Part shown: in pieces, positions 8,000 to 16,591 of the stretch
How positions within the stretch are numbered: the stretch's first letter is position 1
Layout: each line of letters opens with the position of its first letter
Origin: Oleispira sp964022115
GTDB lineage: Bacteria > Pseudomonadota > Gammaproteobacteria > Pseudomonadales > Oceanobacteraceae
Reading direction: 5' to 3'
NCBI GenBank assembly: GCA_964022115.1
Contig: CAXIBC010000046.1
Location: 1 to 23,036 of the forward strand
Length of the DNA: 23,036 nucleotides
The notes under the pieces: generated by a model
What the model was told of the DNA's origin: nothing
The model's database searches: none
The model's input: the letters and a program-made list of their open reading frames with translations, nothing else
Made by a program: the position numbers and the translations under genes

Positions 8000-9276
8000 G
8001 CGATTTCCTTAAGGTTGTTATTTTCTTTGCAATCGCTGCTAGCAGGGTGAAATACAGGCCACCAGTCGATAATACGATCTTCTTCAAAGACTGCAATGTT
8101 ACCAAATTGCAAAAATACCGCTTCACTTTGCGTCGGACGAAAATAAAGATAATCATCCATCTTTATCGAGTTTTTTGCTTTCAGTTCATACATTTCTTGG
8201 TTACTAGAGTGGCCAAAAATAGTCGAACGTTTACTGCCCGCAGGAAAGCAAGGAGAAGCTAACCAGTTACCGCCATAAATAAAGCAGGCTTGTTTGGGTA
8301 AAACCCCTAGGGTGCGTAACAAGCTAGATAGCCCTTTTAACATAGGGATTTCTGGGTTCGTCACTAATTTCAATACAGGGGTGGCAATAAAGCATGCTGG
8401 TATATGGTGCTTCAAGGTAGGGACATCAAAATCTGTGGGTTTTACCAATGCAGACGCTGTGGCAATTTCATTAATAAATTGGGATTGGGTATCAGCCTTG
8501 TTATACAGAGGGTAAGTACTGCTACCTCCGGCATTCAGTATTAAAGCGTCACAGAAATCTTGGCCAAATACATTAATGACTTGCTGTAAACACCCTTGAT
8601 AAGACCTCATGGCAATAGTAAACGCTTTATCCGCCCCTCCGAAGAGCTTAGGAATTTTACTGACATGGGCTTCGTAACCCATTAGTCCAGTCAGGGTTAA
8701 GTTCTTATCTGTATTTAATAGGTTTAATGCTTGAATTAACTCAGCACAATGTTTTTGATTATCGGTATTAAAACCCCCACGATGCAGACCCACATCAAGC
8801 TCTAGGTTGATATTAAGAGGGCAGTTAAGTTCGGATGCTAAATCTTGATATTGCTGTAAGCGTTCAAGGCTATCGACCAACCAATGTAGTTGCTGCTCTG
8901 GCTTAAAACTAGTGCTATCCAATGACGTCAGCCACAGATAAAACTGGCGTACACTCGCGACTGGCATGGGTTTGCCTAATAGAATATCCGCTTGTGGTAG
9001 TTGTTCAATCACATGCTGTAGAAAAGGCATGTGAAAGCTCATCAGGCGATTACTGCCGCTGCGCTGCATTATGTACTTTAGCAAGGGGACAGACGGTAAC
9101 GATTTAGCCACAATACGATAATCAAAGCCTGTTTGAATCACCGCAAGCAGTGCATCTAGGTTGGTATCTAAGCGTTGTTTATCAATCACCAAGGTGGGTT
9201 TATGAGCCCCAGCTTGATTTAACGCTTGGCTCATTCGAGCGAAATAGTCAGTAGCAGATGAGTCGTTTTGGATCAT
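7996..9276 (-). CDS. Fold-type III PLP enzyme, alanine racemase / D-threonine aldolase-like
   Basis: This is a 426-residue cytoplasmic enzyme with an N-terminal alanine-racemase barrel. The PLP-binding lysine is probably Lys59 in DYRIVAKSLPS. Further barrel motifs are NLELDVGLHRGGF (substrate/PLP face) and LILNAGGSSTYPLY (phosphate-binding glycine region). The C-terminal part resembles the D-serine dehydratase-like domain of D-threonine aldolases (DSD1 group), but where those carry a His-x-Asp/Cys metal site I read FRPTQSEAVFLQFG. The classical metal-binding histidine is therefore not evident, and the aldolase/dehydratase reaction is uncertain. It is translationally coupled (ATGA overlap) to a DUF819 membrane protein. 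Start at 9276 by length; the ribosome site is weak, and Met15 is an alternative. Confidence 0.82.
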   Translation of the reverse strand: MIQNDSSATDYFARMSQALNQAGAHKPTLVIDKQRLDTNLDALLAVIQTGFDYRIVAKSLPSVPLLKYIMQRSGSNRLMSFHMPFLQHVIEQLPQADILLGKPMPVASVRQFYLWLTSLDSTSFKPEQQLHWLVDSLERLQQYQDLASELNCPLNINLELDVGLHRGGFNTDNQKHCAELIQALNLLNTDKNLTLTGLMGYEAHVSKIPKLFGGADKAFTIAMRSYQGCLQQVINVFGQDFCDALILNAGGSSTYPLYNKADTQSQFINEIATASALVKPTDFDVPTLKHHIPACFIATPVLKLVTNPEIPMLKGLSSLLRTLGVLPKQACFIYGGNWLASPCFPAGSKRSTIFGHSSNQEMYELKAKNSIKMDDYLYFRPTQSEAVFLQFGNIAVFEEDRIIDWWPVFHPASSDCKENNNLKEIA

Positions 9277-9373
9277 TGTAATTAGCGTATAGATTTAATA
9301 GTTACCAATAGTTGTACGTTTGTACCATATATAATCAGCTTGGTACAGTGACTATTTATTGTTCAGCTTTAAG
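9277..9373. promoter_or_regulatory. Intergenic region with inverted repeat TGTACCA-N13-TGGTACA
   Basis: This 97 bp gap lies between the liuE end and the racemase-like start, both on the minus strand. TGTACCA (9321-9327) and TGGTACA (9341-9347) form a perfect 7-bp dyad. A further TTGTAC half-site lies at 9312-9317. The AT-rich centre could hold a promoter element. No terminator-like T-tract is visible, so read-through from the liu operon is possible. The role as an operator is inferred from symmetry and position only. Confidence 0.45.
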
Positions 9374-10324
9374 CTAGCCTTCATGTAATGCGAGGCCAAC
9401 TTTAGAGCCGTTGCTCCGCTTGAGCTGCTGGCTGATCCAGTGGCCAACCTTAACCGCCGCAGTTAAATTAACCCCGCATTCGATCCCCATACCTTGCAAC
9501 ATGTAAACGACGTCTTCGGTCGCTACATTACCGGATGCGCCTTTCGCATAGGGGCAGCCTCCTAAGCCAGCAATAGAAGAATCAATGGTGCTAATGCCCT
9601 GTTGTAATGCGATCAATATATTGGCTAAAGCTTGGCCGTAGGTATCGTGAAAATGCACCGCAAGTTGCGCTGCGGGAATATCGGTTAACAAGGTTTGCAG
9701 CAGTTGTTCGGTGAAACTAGGGGTGCCTGTGCCTAGGGTATCCCCTAGGGATACCTCGTAACAGCCCATGTCGAGTAACCTTTGACTGACATATTTGACT
9801 TTCTTAAAGTGTTGCGCGGCATTGTGTTGATCAATCGCGCCTTCATAAGGGCAGCCAAGAATGCAAGAGACATATCCGCGTACCGGTAAACCCAAGGTTT
9901 TAGCGTGCTCCATAATAGGAATAAAGCGCTGTAAACTTTCTTCTATGCTGCAGTTGATGTTTTTTTGGCTAAAGCTTTCAGAAGCCGCAGTGAAAATAGC
10001 CACTTCATTAGCGCCCGCGGCTAAGGCCTGTTGAAACCCCTTGAGGTTTGGGGTCAGTGCGCTATAACGCACATGTTTTAAGCGGTTGATATTTTGCATC
10101 ACAGTTAACGAGTCCGCCATTTGTGGAACCCACTTAGGTGATACAAAACTACCGGCTTCAATGTGTGATAGACCGGCTTGCGCTAATGCTTCTATTAGCT
10201 GTATTTTATCTTGGCTAGTGATGATGTTTTTTTCATTTTGCAAGCCGTCTCTAGGGCCAACTTCTACTAGGCGAACGGTTTTCTTCTTATCATCAGTCAG
10301 TTGATTCACTGTTAGATTATGCAT
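9374..10324 (-). CDS. liuE: Hydroxymethylglutaryl-CoA lyase
   Basis: It cleaves 3-hydroxy-3-methylglutaryl-CoA to acetoacetate and acetyl-CoA, the last step of leucine catabolism. It is a 316-residue TIM barrel. Catalytic Arg25 and metal ligand Asp26 are in VEVGPRDGLQNE, metal ligands His224 and His226 are in HFHDTYGQA, and the signature loop GGCPYAKGASGN contains catalytic Cys257. I chose the ATG at 10324 (MHNLTVNQ), which overlaps the liuD stop by 8 bp in the same manner as liuC/liuD. A longer form from 10396 would overlap liuD by about 80 bp and adds a non-conserved hydrophobic stretch, so I reject it. It is the last gene of the liu operon. Confidence 0.95.
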   Translation of the reverse strand: MHNLTVNQLTDDKKKTVRLVEVGPRDGLQNEKNIITSQDKIQLIEALAQAGLSHIEAGSFVSPKWVPQMADSLTVMQNINRLKHVRYSALTPNLKGFQQALAAGANEVAIFTAASESFSQKNINCSIEESLQRFIPIMEHAKTLGLPVRGYVSCILGCPYEGAIDQHNAAQHFKKVKYVSQRLLDMGCYEVSLGDTLGTGTPSFTEQLLQTLLTDIPAAQLAVHFHDTYGQALANILIALQQGISTIDSSIAGLGGCPYAKGASGNVATEDVVYMLQGMGIECGVNLTAAVKVGHWISQQLKRSNGSKVGLALHEG

Positions 10325-12479
10325 AGCTAAGTAACTCACAACCTTCATCAACAAGATCACCTTGGGTGAAGAATACTTGCTCGATAATGCCATCAAAAGG
10401 GGCCTTGATAATATGCTCCATCTTCATCGCTTCCATAATGACTAAGATATCTCCTGCTTTAACCGTATCCCCACTCTTAATCTTTACTTCGGTTAAGCAG
10501 CCATTCATCGGTGCTTGTAAGCCATGCTCGTCTTGTTCCTCCGTATTACGGTGATTCAACCGGGGTAAAGGGGTAAATAGGCTGCTGCCCGCGCTATTAT
10601 GAACCATGATGTGTGACTTGTGTGGGTATACCTGAGCTTTGATATGACAATCTAAAATGCGGTTTTTACTGTTCGTGCCTTTAACATGCAGGCTGAGCAT
10701 GGGTGTTATTTCCCTTTTTCCTTGTGTTTTAATGGGCTCGTCAGTGCGGGTAAAAACAGTCCCTGAATTGGCTGAAAGATCTTCAATTTGATATTGGTGG
10801 CCCGCCAGTAATAATAAATATTTGCCAGAAGGTAGCTGTTGAAACTGAGCGCTTAAATAGGCTTCATCATCTAAAGTCGACCCTAGGCAAAATGCTAAGG
10901 GATCTTGATTACCCGAATTCAAACGCCAGCCACTGGTTGAATGCCAAGGAGAGTGATGGTCATTATTATTAATTCTATTGTCAGCTTGCCCTAGCTGTCT
11001 TTGCTGATAGAGATAATAAGCACAGAATATTTGATGTAATGCTTGATCGTGCTCAGACAAAATACCAGCGTCGCTCAGTGCTTGCTGATTCTTTTCGATA
11101 AAATGAGTATCAAATTCACCTTGCTCAAGATCTGCGGCGGCAAAACTAGGCAATGAAATAAGCTGTTCTAAATAACGAACATTGGTTGTTAACCCGGTGA
11201 TATGTGTTTGCTGTAAAGCTTGTTTTAATTTATTAATTGCGTTGTTGCGGTCTTTAGCCCAGACAATTAATTTGGCAATCATAGGGTCATAAAAAGGAGA
11301 AACCTCGTCACCATCGCGAACCCCAGTATCCAGGCGAATTCCTTGTTCATAATTCAATGAAAAGTGATGGCTATCTGCTGGGTATATAAACTGATCTATT
11401 TTACCTGCGGTCGGTAAAAAATCGTTATTGGCGTCTTCGGCGTATAAACGAACTTCAATCGCGTGGCCATTAATACTCAGTTCTTCTTGGCTTACGGGTA
11501 AAGGTTCGCCAGCAGCGATTTTTATTTGCCAAGCGACTAAATCTTGGCCACTAATATATTCAGAAACAGGGTGCTCTACTTGCAGGCGAGTATTCATTTC
11601 CATGAAATAGAAGTCGCCATTTTCATATAAAAACTCAACCGTTCCGGCGCCGACATAATCGATGGCTTTTGCGGCTTTTAACGCCGCTTCTCCCATGGCT
11701 TGGCGAATAGACTCTGGGAAGTTAGGGGCGGGGGCTTCTTCAACAATTTTCTGATGGCGCCTTTGTATTGAACAATCACGCTCAAATAAATAAACACCAT
11801 TACCGTATTGATCACAAAATAATTGAATTTCTATATGGCGTGGATTTTTTAAATATTTCTCTGCTAATAAGTGGCCGTTAGAAAACGAATTTAAGCCTTC
11901 TCGTTGGGCAGCGGCGATAGCTTCTTTGCATCCCTCAATGGATTCAACTATTCGCATGCCTTTACCGCCCCCCCCAGCAGAGGCTTTTAACAATACCGGG
12001 AAACCAATATCAATACAGGCCTGTTGTAATTTCTCTATAGACTGATCATCGCCATGGTAGCCAGGAACTAATGGCACCTTGGCGGCTTCCATGCGTGCTT
12101 TCGCTTCAGATTTAAGACCCATAGCATTAATTGCTTGCGCGGGTGGGCCAATAAATATGAGGTTATGGTCACTGCATAATTGTGAGAATTCTGCATTCTC
12201 GGATAAAAAACCATAACCTGGGTGAATGGCTTGTGCATTCGTTTGCAAGGCGATTTGAATTATACGTTGCCCATGCAAATAACTATCTTTAGCGGGCGCT
12301 TCGCCGATATAAAAAGCCTCATCAGCCAATTCAACGTGTTTGGCTTTGATATCTGCCGAGGAATAAATAGCGACAGTGTGTATGCCTAACTTTTTTGCCG
12401 TGTGAATAATACGGCAGGCAATTTCACCGCGGTTTGCGATCAATATTTTAGCGATAGTTTTTGTTTTAATTTTATTCAT
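10317..12479 (-). CDS. liuD: Methylcrotonyl-CoA carboxylase, biotin-carboxylase/biotin-carrier (alpha) subunit
   Basis: It carboxylates its own biotin with ATP and bicarbonate and passes the carboxyl group to LiuB. It has 720 residues against a usual length near 660. Biotin carboxylase domain, about 10-455: ANRGEIACRI start, ATP-grasp glycine loop ASAGGGGKGMRIV, then EMNTRLQVEHPVSE. A divergent middle domain, about 460-640, holds the extra length, including a polar Asn/His-rich segment (NRINNNDHHSP). The C-terminal biotinyl domain has EAMKME with the modified Lys686, 34 residues from the end, the usual distance. It overlaps liuC by 8 bp (ATGAATAA) and liuE by 8 bp, showing tight translational coupling. 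Confidence 0.96.
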   Translation of the reverse strand: MNKIKTKTIAKILIANRGEIACRIIHTAKKLGIHTVAIYSSADIKAKHVELADEAFYIGEAPAKDSYLHGQRIIQIALQTNAQAIHPGYGFLSENAEFSQLCSDHNLIFIGPPAQAINAMGLKSEAKARMEAAKVPLVPGYHGDDQSIEKLQQACIDIGFPVLLKASAGGGGKGMRIVESIEGCKEAIAAAQREGLNSFSNGHLLAEKYLKNPRHIEIQLFCDQYGNGVYLFERDCSIQRRHQKIVEEAPAPNFPESIRQAMGEAALKAAKAIDYVGAGTVEFLYENGDFYFMEMNTRLQVEHPVSEYISGQDLVAWQIKIAAGEPLPVSQEELSINGHAIEVRLYAEDANNDFLPTAGKIDQFIYPADSHHFSLNYEQGIRLDTGVRDGDEVSPFYDPMIAKLIVWAKDRNNAINKLKQALQQTHITGLTTNVRYLEQLISLPSFAAADLEQGEFDTHFIEKNQQALSDAGILSEHDQALHQIFCAYYLYQQRQLGQADNRINNNDHHSPWHSTSGWRLNSGNQDPLAFCLGSTLDDEAYLSAQFQQLPSGKYLLLLAGHQYQIEDLSANSGTVFTRTDEPIKTQGKREITPMLSLHVKGTNSKNRILDCHIKAQVYPHKSHIMVHNSAGSSLFTPLPRLNHRNTEEQDEHGLQAPMNGCLTEVKIKSGDTVKAGDILVIMEAMKMEHIIKAPFDGIIEQVFFTQGDLVDEGCELLSYA

Positions 12480-13296
12480 TATGGCCAGTTCCTATATCGT
12501 TATTGGTACACCAGCTAGGGCCACGTTTTTCGAGAAAGGCCGCTAACCCTTCTTGCCCCTCATTTGATACGCGCACCTGAGCAATAAGATCGCTTAAATA
12601 ATGTTGAAGGTTAGCGTCCAGTGTTTCGTTCGCTACTTTTTGCACCAAAGATTTACTAATGCCCATGGCATTAGGCGCATTATTTAATAACTGTTGTGAT
12701 AATTTTTCGACAAATCCTTCGATCTCTTCTGCCTCTAAACATTCGTGTATAAGGTTAATCGCTTTTGCTGTGTGATGATCAATAACTTCGCCACTGATAA
12801 AATAACGTCGAGCTTGGCGCTCTCCAATGGCTTTAACCACATAAGGGCTAATCACCGCAGGGACCAAACCTATTTTAACTTCACTTAAACAAAACGAACT
12901 GCCTTGGCTTGCAATGGCAAAATCACAGCAAGCAATTAATCCCACGGCGCCACCATAAGAAGCCCCTTGGACCACAGCAATAGTCGGCTTATTTAATTGA
13001 TATAAGGTGTTCATAAGACGCGCTAGCTGGCCTGCATCTTCGCGGTTGGCTGAATAATCCAGTTCTGCCATCCGCCGCATCCAGTTTAAATCGGCCCCGG
13101 CAGAAAAGTGTTTACCTGCGCCGCGTAGCTGAACGACTCTAACCTCGTCATCTAAGCGACAATCGTCTAAAACCATAATCAATAATGAGATGATTTCGTC
13201 ATCGAAGGCGTTATTAATGTCAGGTTTATTCAACGTAATGGTTGTGATCCCTTTATTATGTTCGACTAATAAAGGAGAGTAAGTTGGTACTTTCAT
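12472..13296 (-). CDS. liuC: Methylglutaconyl-CoA hydratase
   Basis: It hydrates 3-methylglutaconyl-CoA to HMG-CoA and is a crotonase-fold enzyme of 274 residues. Seen: oxyanion-hole motif GKHFSAGADLNWMRRM and GASYGGAVGLIACCDFAIAS. In hand alignment with rat crotonase, the Glu144 position is Gly and the Glu164 position is retained in FCLSEVKIGLVPAVISPYVV. That single-glutamate pattern and the PAVISPYVVKAIGERQARRY segment are what I expect for LiuC-type proteins, so it is not a sign of inactivity. It sits between liuB (20-bp gap) and liuD (8-bp overlap). Confidence 0.94.
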   Translation of the reverse strand: MKVPTYSPLLVEHNKGITTITLNKPDINNAFDDEIISLLIMVLDDCRLDDEVRVVQLRGAGKHFSAGADLNWMRRMAELDYSANREDAGQLARLMNTLYQLNKPTIAVVQGASYGGAVGLIACCDFAIASQGSSFCLSEVKIGLVPAVISPYVVKAIGERQARRYFISGEVIDHHTAKAINLIHECLEAEEIEGFVEKLSQQLLNNAPNAMGISKSLVQKVANETLDANLQHYLSDLIAQVRVSNEGQEGLAAFLEKRGPSWCTNNDIGTGHNE

Positions 13297-13316
13297 CTGT
13301 TTTCCTTGTTCGTCAA

Positions 13317-14927
13317 TTACATTCTAAAGATGCCAAATTGAGTTTCCTCAATAGGAGCATTTAAACAAGCCGACAACGCTAAGCCTAAAACTTCACGACT
13401 CTGCGCTGGGTCGATAATGCCATCATCCCATAAGCGTGCGCTGGCATAATATGGATGCCCTTCGTTTTCATACTTGTCTAATAGCGGTTGCTTAAACCTT
13501 GCTTCTTCTTGCGCTGACCAAGGCTCTCCCCGCTTCTCTTTTGCATCGCGAGTCACTTGGGCCATAACACTGGCCGCTTGCTCACCGCCCATTACCGAAA
13601 TACGGGCATTGGGCCACATAAACATAAAGTTTGGATCAAAAGCGCGGCCACACATGCCGTAATTGCCCGCGCCAAAGCTGCCACCAAAAACCAGGGTAAG
13701 TTTAGGAACCTTAGCGCAAGCAACGGCATTCACCATTTTCGCGCCGTGTTTAGCGATGCCTTCTTGCTCGTATTTTTGGCCGACCATAAAGCCAGTAATA
13801 TTTTGCAAAAATAATAATGGAATTTTTCGTTGGCAGCAGAGCTCGATAAAATTGGCCCCTTTTTGCGCAGACTCTGAAAACAAAATACCGTTATTAGCCA
13901 CTATGCCAACTGGGTAGCCATACAGCTTGCCAAATCCACAGACTAGGGTTGTGCCAAAGCGAGCTTTATATTCATCAAATTCAGAGCCGTCTAATAAACG
14001 GGCGATAAGCTCTCGGGCATCAAAGGACTTTTTTAAATCGCTCGGCATCAAACCGTACAAGTCTGTCGCCGGAAAGAGTGGGGCAGTCACCTCGCTCGCA
14101 AGATTCATCTTAATCGTTTTTTGCCAATTCAAATTGTTGACGGCTTGGCGCACCAGTATGAGAGCGTGCTCGTCATCTTCTGCAAGGTGATCAACAACCC
14201 CAGATAAGCGCGTATGCATATCACCGCCACCGAGTTTTTCAGCACTCACTTCTTCCCCCGTCGCCGCTTTTACCAAGGGTGGGCCGGCGAGAAAAATAGT
14301 GCCTTGTTCTTTTACGATAATCGATTCGTCGCTCATGGCGGGCACATAGGCTCCGCCGGCCGTACACGAACCCATTACCGCAGCAATTTGAGGAATGCCA
14401 CGGGCTGACATATTGGCTTGATTAAAAAAGATGCGGCCAAAGTGTTCTTTATCGGGGAAGACCTCTGCTTGCTGCGGTAGGTTGGCACCACCGGAATCGA
14501 CTAGGTAAATACAAGGCAGTCGGTTTTTGGCTGCAATCTCTTGAGCGCGTAAATGTTTTTTTACCGTCAGTGGGTAATAAGTCCCGCCTTTAACGGTAGC
14601 GTCGTTAGCGACTATCATGCACTCAACCCCAGATACGCGGCCGATACCAGCAATAACACCGGCGCCAGGAAGTGCCTCTGGATAAACCCCAAGTGCAGCC
14701 AGCTGGCCAATTTCTAAAAAGGCAGAGCCTTCATCCAATAATTTATTGATGCGCTCTCGTGGGGGGAGTTTACCGCGGCTGATATGACGCGCCAGTGACT
14801 TTTCCCCACCCCCTTGTTTAATCACTTCTATGTGTTGATAAAGATCATCAACCAGTTCGAGGTTATGTTGTTTATTCTGTTTGAACTCTGCGCTATTTGC
14901 ATTAGCGGCTGTTTTTAATATGGCCAT
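13317..14927 (-). CDS. liuB: Methylcrotonyl-CoA carboxylase, carboxyltransferase (beta) subunit
   Basis: It transfers the carboxyl group from biotin on LiuD to 3-methylcrotonyl-CoA, giving 3-methylglutaconyl-CoA. It has 536 residues, the normal family length. Two crotonase-like halves are seen: the N-terminal half with SCTAGGAYVPAMSDE, and the C-terminal half with GGSFGAGNYGMCGRAFDP and MWPNARISVMGGEQAA. I chose the ATG at 14927 (MAILKTAAN) because AGAGGT lies 4 nt upstream and the result matches family length. An in-frame start at 14984 would overlap liuA and add 19 residues without support. The gap to liuA is 40 bp. A role with geranyl-CoA (AtuCF type) is unlikely because liuA, liuC and liuE flank it. 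Confidence 0.96.
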   Translation of the reverse strand: MAILKTAANANSAEFKQNKQHNLELVDDLYQHIEVIKQGGGEKSLARHISRGKLPPRERINKLLDEGSAFLEIGQLAALGVYPEALPGAGVIAGIGRVSGVECMIVANDATVKGGTYYPLTVKKHLRAQEIAAKNRLPCIYLVDSGGANLPQQAEVFPDKEHFGRIFFNQANMSARGIPQIAAVMGSCTAGGAYVPAMSDESIIVKEQGTIFLAGPPLVKAATGEEVSAEKLGGGDMHTRLSGVVDHLAEDDEHALILVRQAVNNLNWQKTIKMNLASEVTAPLFPATDLYGLMPSDLKKSFDARELIARLLDGSEFDEYKARFGTTLVCGFGKLYGYPVGIVANNGILFSESAQKGANFIELCCQRKIPLLFLQNITGFMVGQKYEQEGIAKHGAKMVNAVACAKVPKLTLVFGGSFGAGNYGMCGRAFDPNFMFMWPNARISVMGGEQAASVMAQVTRDAKEKRGEPWSAQEEARFKQPLLDKYENEGHPYYASARLWDDGIIDPAQSREVLGLALSACLNAPIEETQFGIFRM

Positions 14928-14967
14928 GGATACCTCTGTCGCTATCGAGCGCTTTATGACTAGGGGG

Positions 14968-16179
14968 TTATTTAGTTTCAGCAAAAATTTCTCGGCCGAT
15001 TAACATGCGGCGAATCTCACTGGTGCCTGCCCCAATTTCATATAACTTGGCATCGCGTAATAAACGCCCAGTCGAAAAGTCATTGATGTAACCATTTCCA
15101 CCGAGTAACTGAATGGCATCTAATGCCAATTGTGTCGCTGATTCAGCGCAATATAAAATCACCCCAGCAGCATCTTTACGCTGCGTTTCACCACGATCAC
15201 AAGCGCTAGCAACTGCGTATAAATAAGAACGGCATGCATTCATGCGGGTATACATATCGGCAACCTTTCCTTGTACCAGTTGAAACTCGCCAATGCTTTT
15301 ACCAAATTGTTCACGCTGATGAATATAAGGAATAACTATGTCCATGGCCGCGCGCATAATACCGCTAGGCCCACCGGAGAGAATGATGCGCTCATAATCT
15401 AAGCCACTCATTAAAACCTTAATACCTTGGTTTAAACCGCCTAAAATATTCTCTTCAGGCACTTCCACATCTTGAAAAATTAACTCGCAAGTATTGGAAC
15501 CACGCATGCCTAATTTATCCAGTTTTTCACCTTGAGTGAAACCAGGGGAGTTGCGCTCAACAATAAAGGCGGTAATACCATGAGCCCCTTTGTCTACCGC
15601 GGTTTTTGCATAAATGACATAAGTATCGGCGTCAGGGCCGTTTGTAATCCACATTTTATTGCCGTTTAAAATGTATCTATCGCCTTTTTTGTGCGCATGC
15701 GGAGCTTTTTTTGCAGAAAGAGACATGCTCACAACATCAGAACCGGCATTTGCTTCACTCATCGCGAGTGCCCCAATGTGCTCACCCGATACTAGCTTAG
15801 GTAAATACTTTTCTTTTTGCTGTTGCGTACCATTTCGAAAAATTTGATTCACACACAGGTTAGAAAATGCTCCATAACTTAAACCAATAGAGGCTGACGC
15901 GCGGCTGATTTCCTCCATGGCAATGGTATGCGCCAAATAGCCCATATTCGTGCCACCGAACTCTTCGCTAACCGTCATGCCCAGTAAGCCCATGTCACCA
16001 AATTTTTTCCAAAGCGGGTTTGGAAAGGCATTTTCTTTATCAGTTTGGTCGGCGATAGGCACGATTTCTTGGGCGCAAAAAGCGTTGACACTCTCACGCA
16101 GCATATCAATGGTTTCGCCATGGCCAAAGTTAAGCTCATGGTAGCTCGATTGATTTGGGGTACTGGTATATTGAGTCAT
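14968..16179 (-). CDS. liuA: Isovaleryl-CoA dehydrogenase
   Basis: It oxidises isovaleryl-CoA to 3-methylcrotonyl-CoA with FAD, passing electrons to electron-transfer flavoprotein. It is an acyl-CoA dehydrogenase of 403 residues, slightly long because of a polar N-terminal tail (MTQYTSTPNQSSYHE). Seen: AMSEANAGSDVVSM (FAD/substrate loop), YILNGNKMWITNGPDADTYV, and LYEIGAGTSEIRRMLIGREI at the C-terminus. The catalytic base of the isovaleryl/long-chain subgroup, a Glu in helix G, is present as Glu263 in SGLDYERIILSGG, which supports isovaleryl-CoA over short-chain substrates. The start at 16179 has AAAGGGA about 7 nt upstream. It is the first enzyme gene of the operon, 19 bp after liuR. Confidence 0.96.
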   Translation of the reverse strand: MTQYTSTPNQSSYHELNFGHGETIDMLRESVNAFCAQEIVPIADQTDKENAFPNPLWKKFGDMGLLGMTVSEEFGGTNMGYLAHTIAMEEISRASASIGLSYGAFSNLCVNQIFRNGTQQQKEKYLPKLVSGEHIGALAMSEANAGSDVVSMSLSAKKAPHAHKKGDRYILNGNKMWITNGPDADTYVIYAKTAVDKGAHGITAFIVERNSPGFTQGEKLDKLGMRGSNTCELIFQDVEVPEENILGGLNQGIKVLMSGLDYERIILSGGPSGIMRAAMDIVIPYIHQREQFGKSIGEFQLVQGKVADMYTRMNACRSYLYAVASACDRGETQRKDAAGVILYCAESATQLALDAIQLLGGNGYINDFSTGRLLRDAKLYEIGAGTSEIRRMLIGREIFAETK

Positions 16180-16198
16180 GGTGAATCCCTTTAATTGA

Positions 16199-16591
16199 TT
16201 AACTTTTATTCTTATTTTTAGATTTCATATCGGCCTTAACTCTGGCTTCGTGTTCGTCGAGTTCAATTAACATCATGTCTATATCCGCTTGTTGCTGTAA
16301 TAAACGTTCACGGCTGATATTAACCTTCTCTAATACTTTCAAATACTGATCTTGGTTATTGCTGCCATGGCTGTATAGCTCAATTAACTCTTTACTTTCT
16401 GCTAATGAAAACCCAAGGCGTTTGCCACGCAAGATGAGCTTAATGGTGATGCGATCGCCGGCACTATAAATACGCTTTTGCCCCTCACGTTTAGGGCTGA
16501 TCAGCCCTTGGTCTTCATAGAAACGAATGGTGCGGGTAGTGGTATCAAACTCTTGGGCGAGTTCGCCAATGGTATATGTCTTAACTGTCAT
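16199..16591 (-). CDS. liuR: MerR-family regulator of leucine/isovalerate catabolism
   Basis: This is a DNA-binding repressor/activator of 130 residues. The N-terminal winged helix-turn-helix is typical of MerR (YTIGELAQEFDTTTRTIRFY, then EDQGLISPKREGQKRIYS), followed by the wing and the dimerisation coiled coil at about 80-115 (ERLLQQQADIDMMLIELDEHEA). There is no cysteine metal site, as expected for the organic-effector LiuR group. The C-terminus is Lys/Asn rich. It is the first gene of the liu operon, and a matching 16-bp palindrome lies 71 bp upstream of its start, so it probably autoregulates the operon in response to a branched-chain acyl-CoA (effector inferred from the family). Confidence 0.94.
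   Translation of the reverse strand: MTVKTYTIGELAQEFDTTTRTIRFYEDQGLISPKREGQKRIYSAGDRITIKLILRGKRLGFSLAESKELIELYSHGSNNQDQYLKVLEKVNISRERLLQQQADIDMMLIELDEHEARVKADMKSKNKNKS

Noticed and set aside
9328..9340. Terminator for the liu operon at the 9321-9347 dyad
   Set aside because: Only a 7-bp stem with a 13-nt loop and no T-tract on the minus strand; an operator fits better.
10325..10396. N-terminal extension of liuE (24 residues)
   Set aside because: It lies wholly inside liuD coding sequence, has no ribosome site, and the ATG at 10324 gives the family length and the same 8-bp overlap as liuC/liuD.
13474..14408. Several plus-strand open frames of 60-87 codons inside liuB
   Set aside because: They mirror a strongly conserved gene on the other strand and show no family motifs or ribosome sites; they are shadow frames.
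14928..14984. Longer liuB start
   Set aside because: It would overlap liuA and is not like family N-termini; AGAGGT directly precedes the ATG at 14927.
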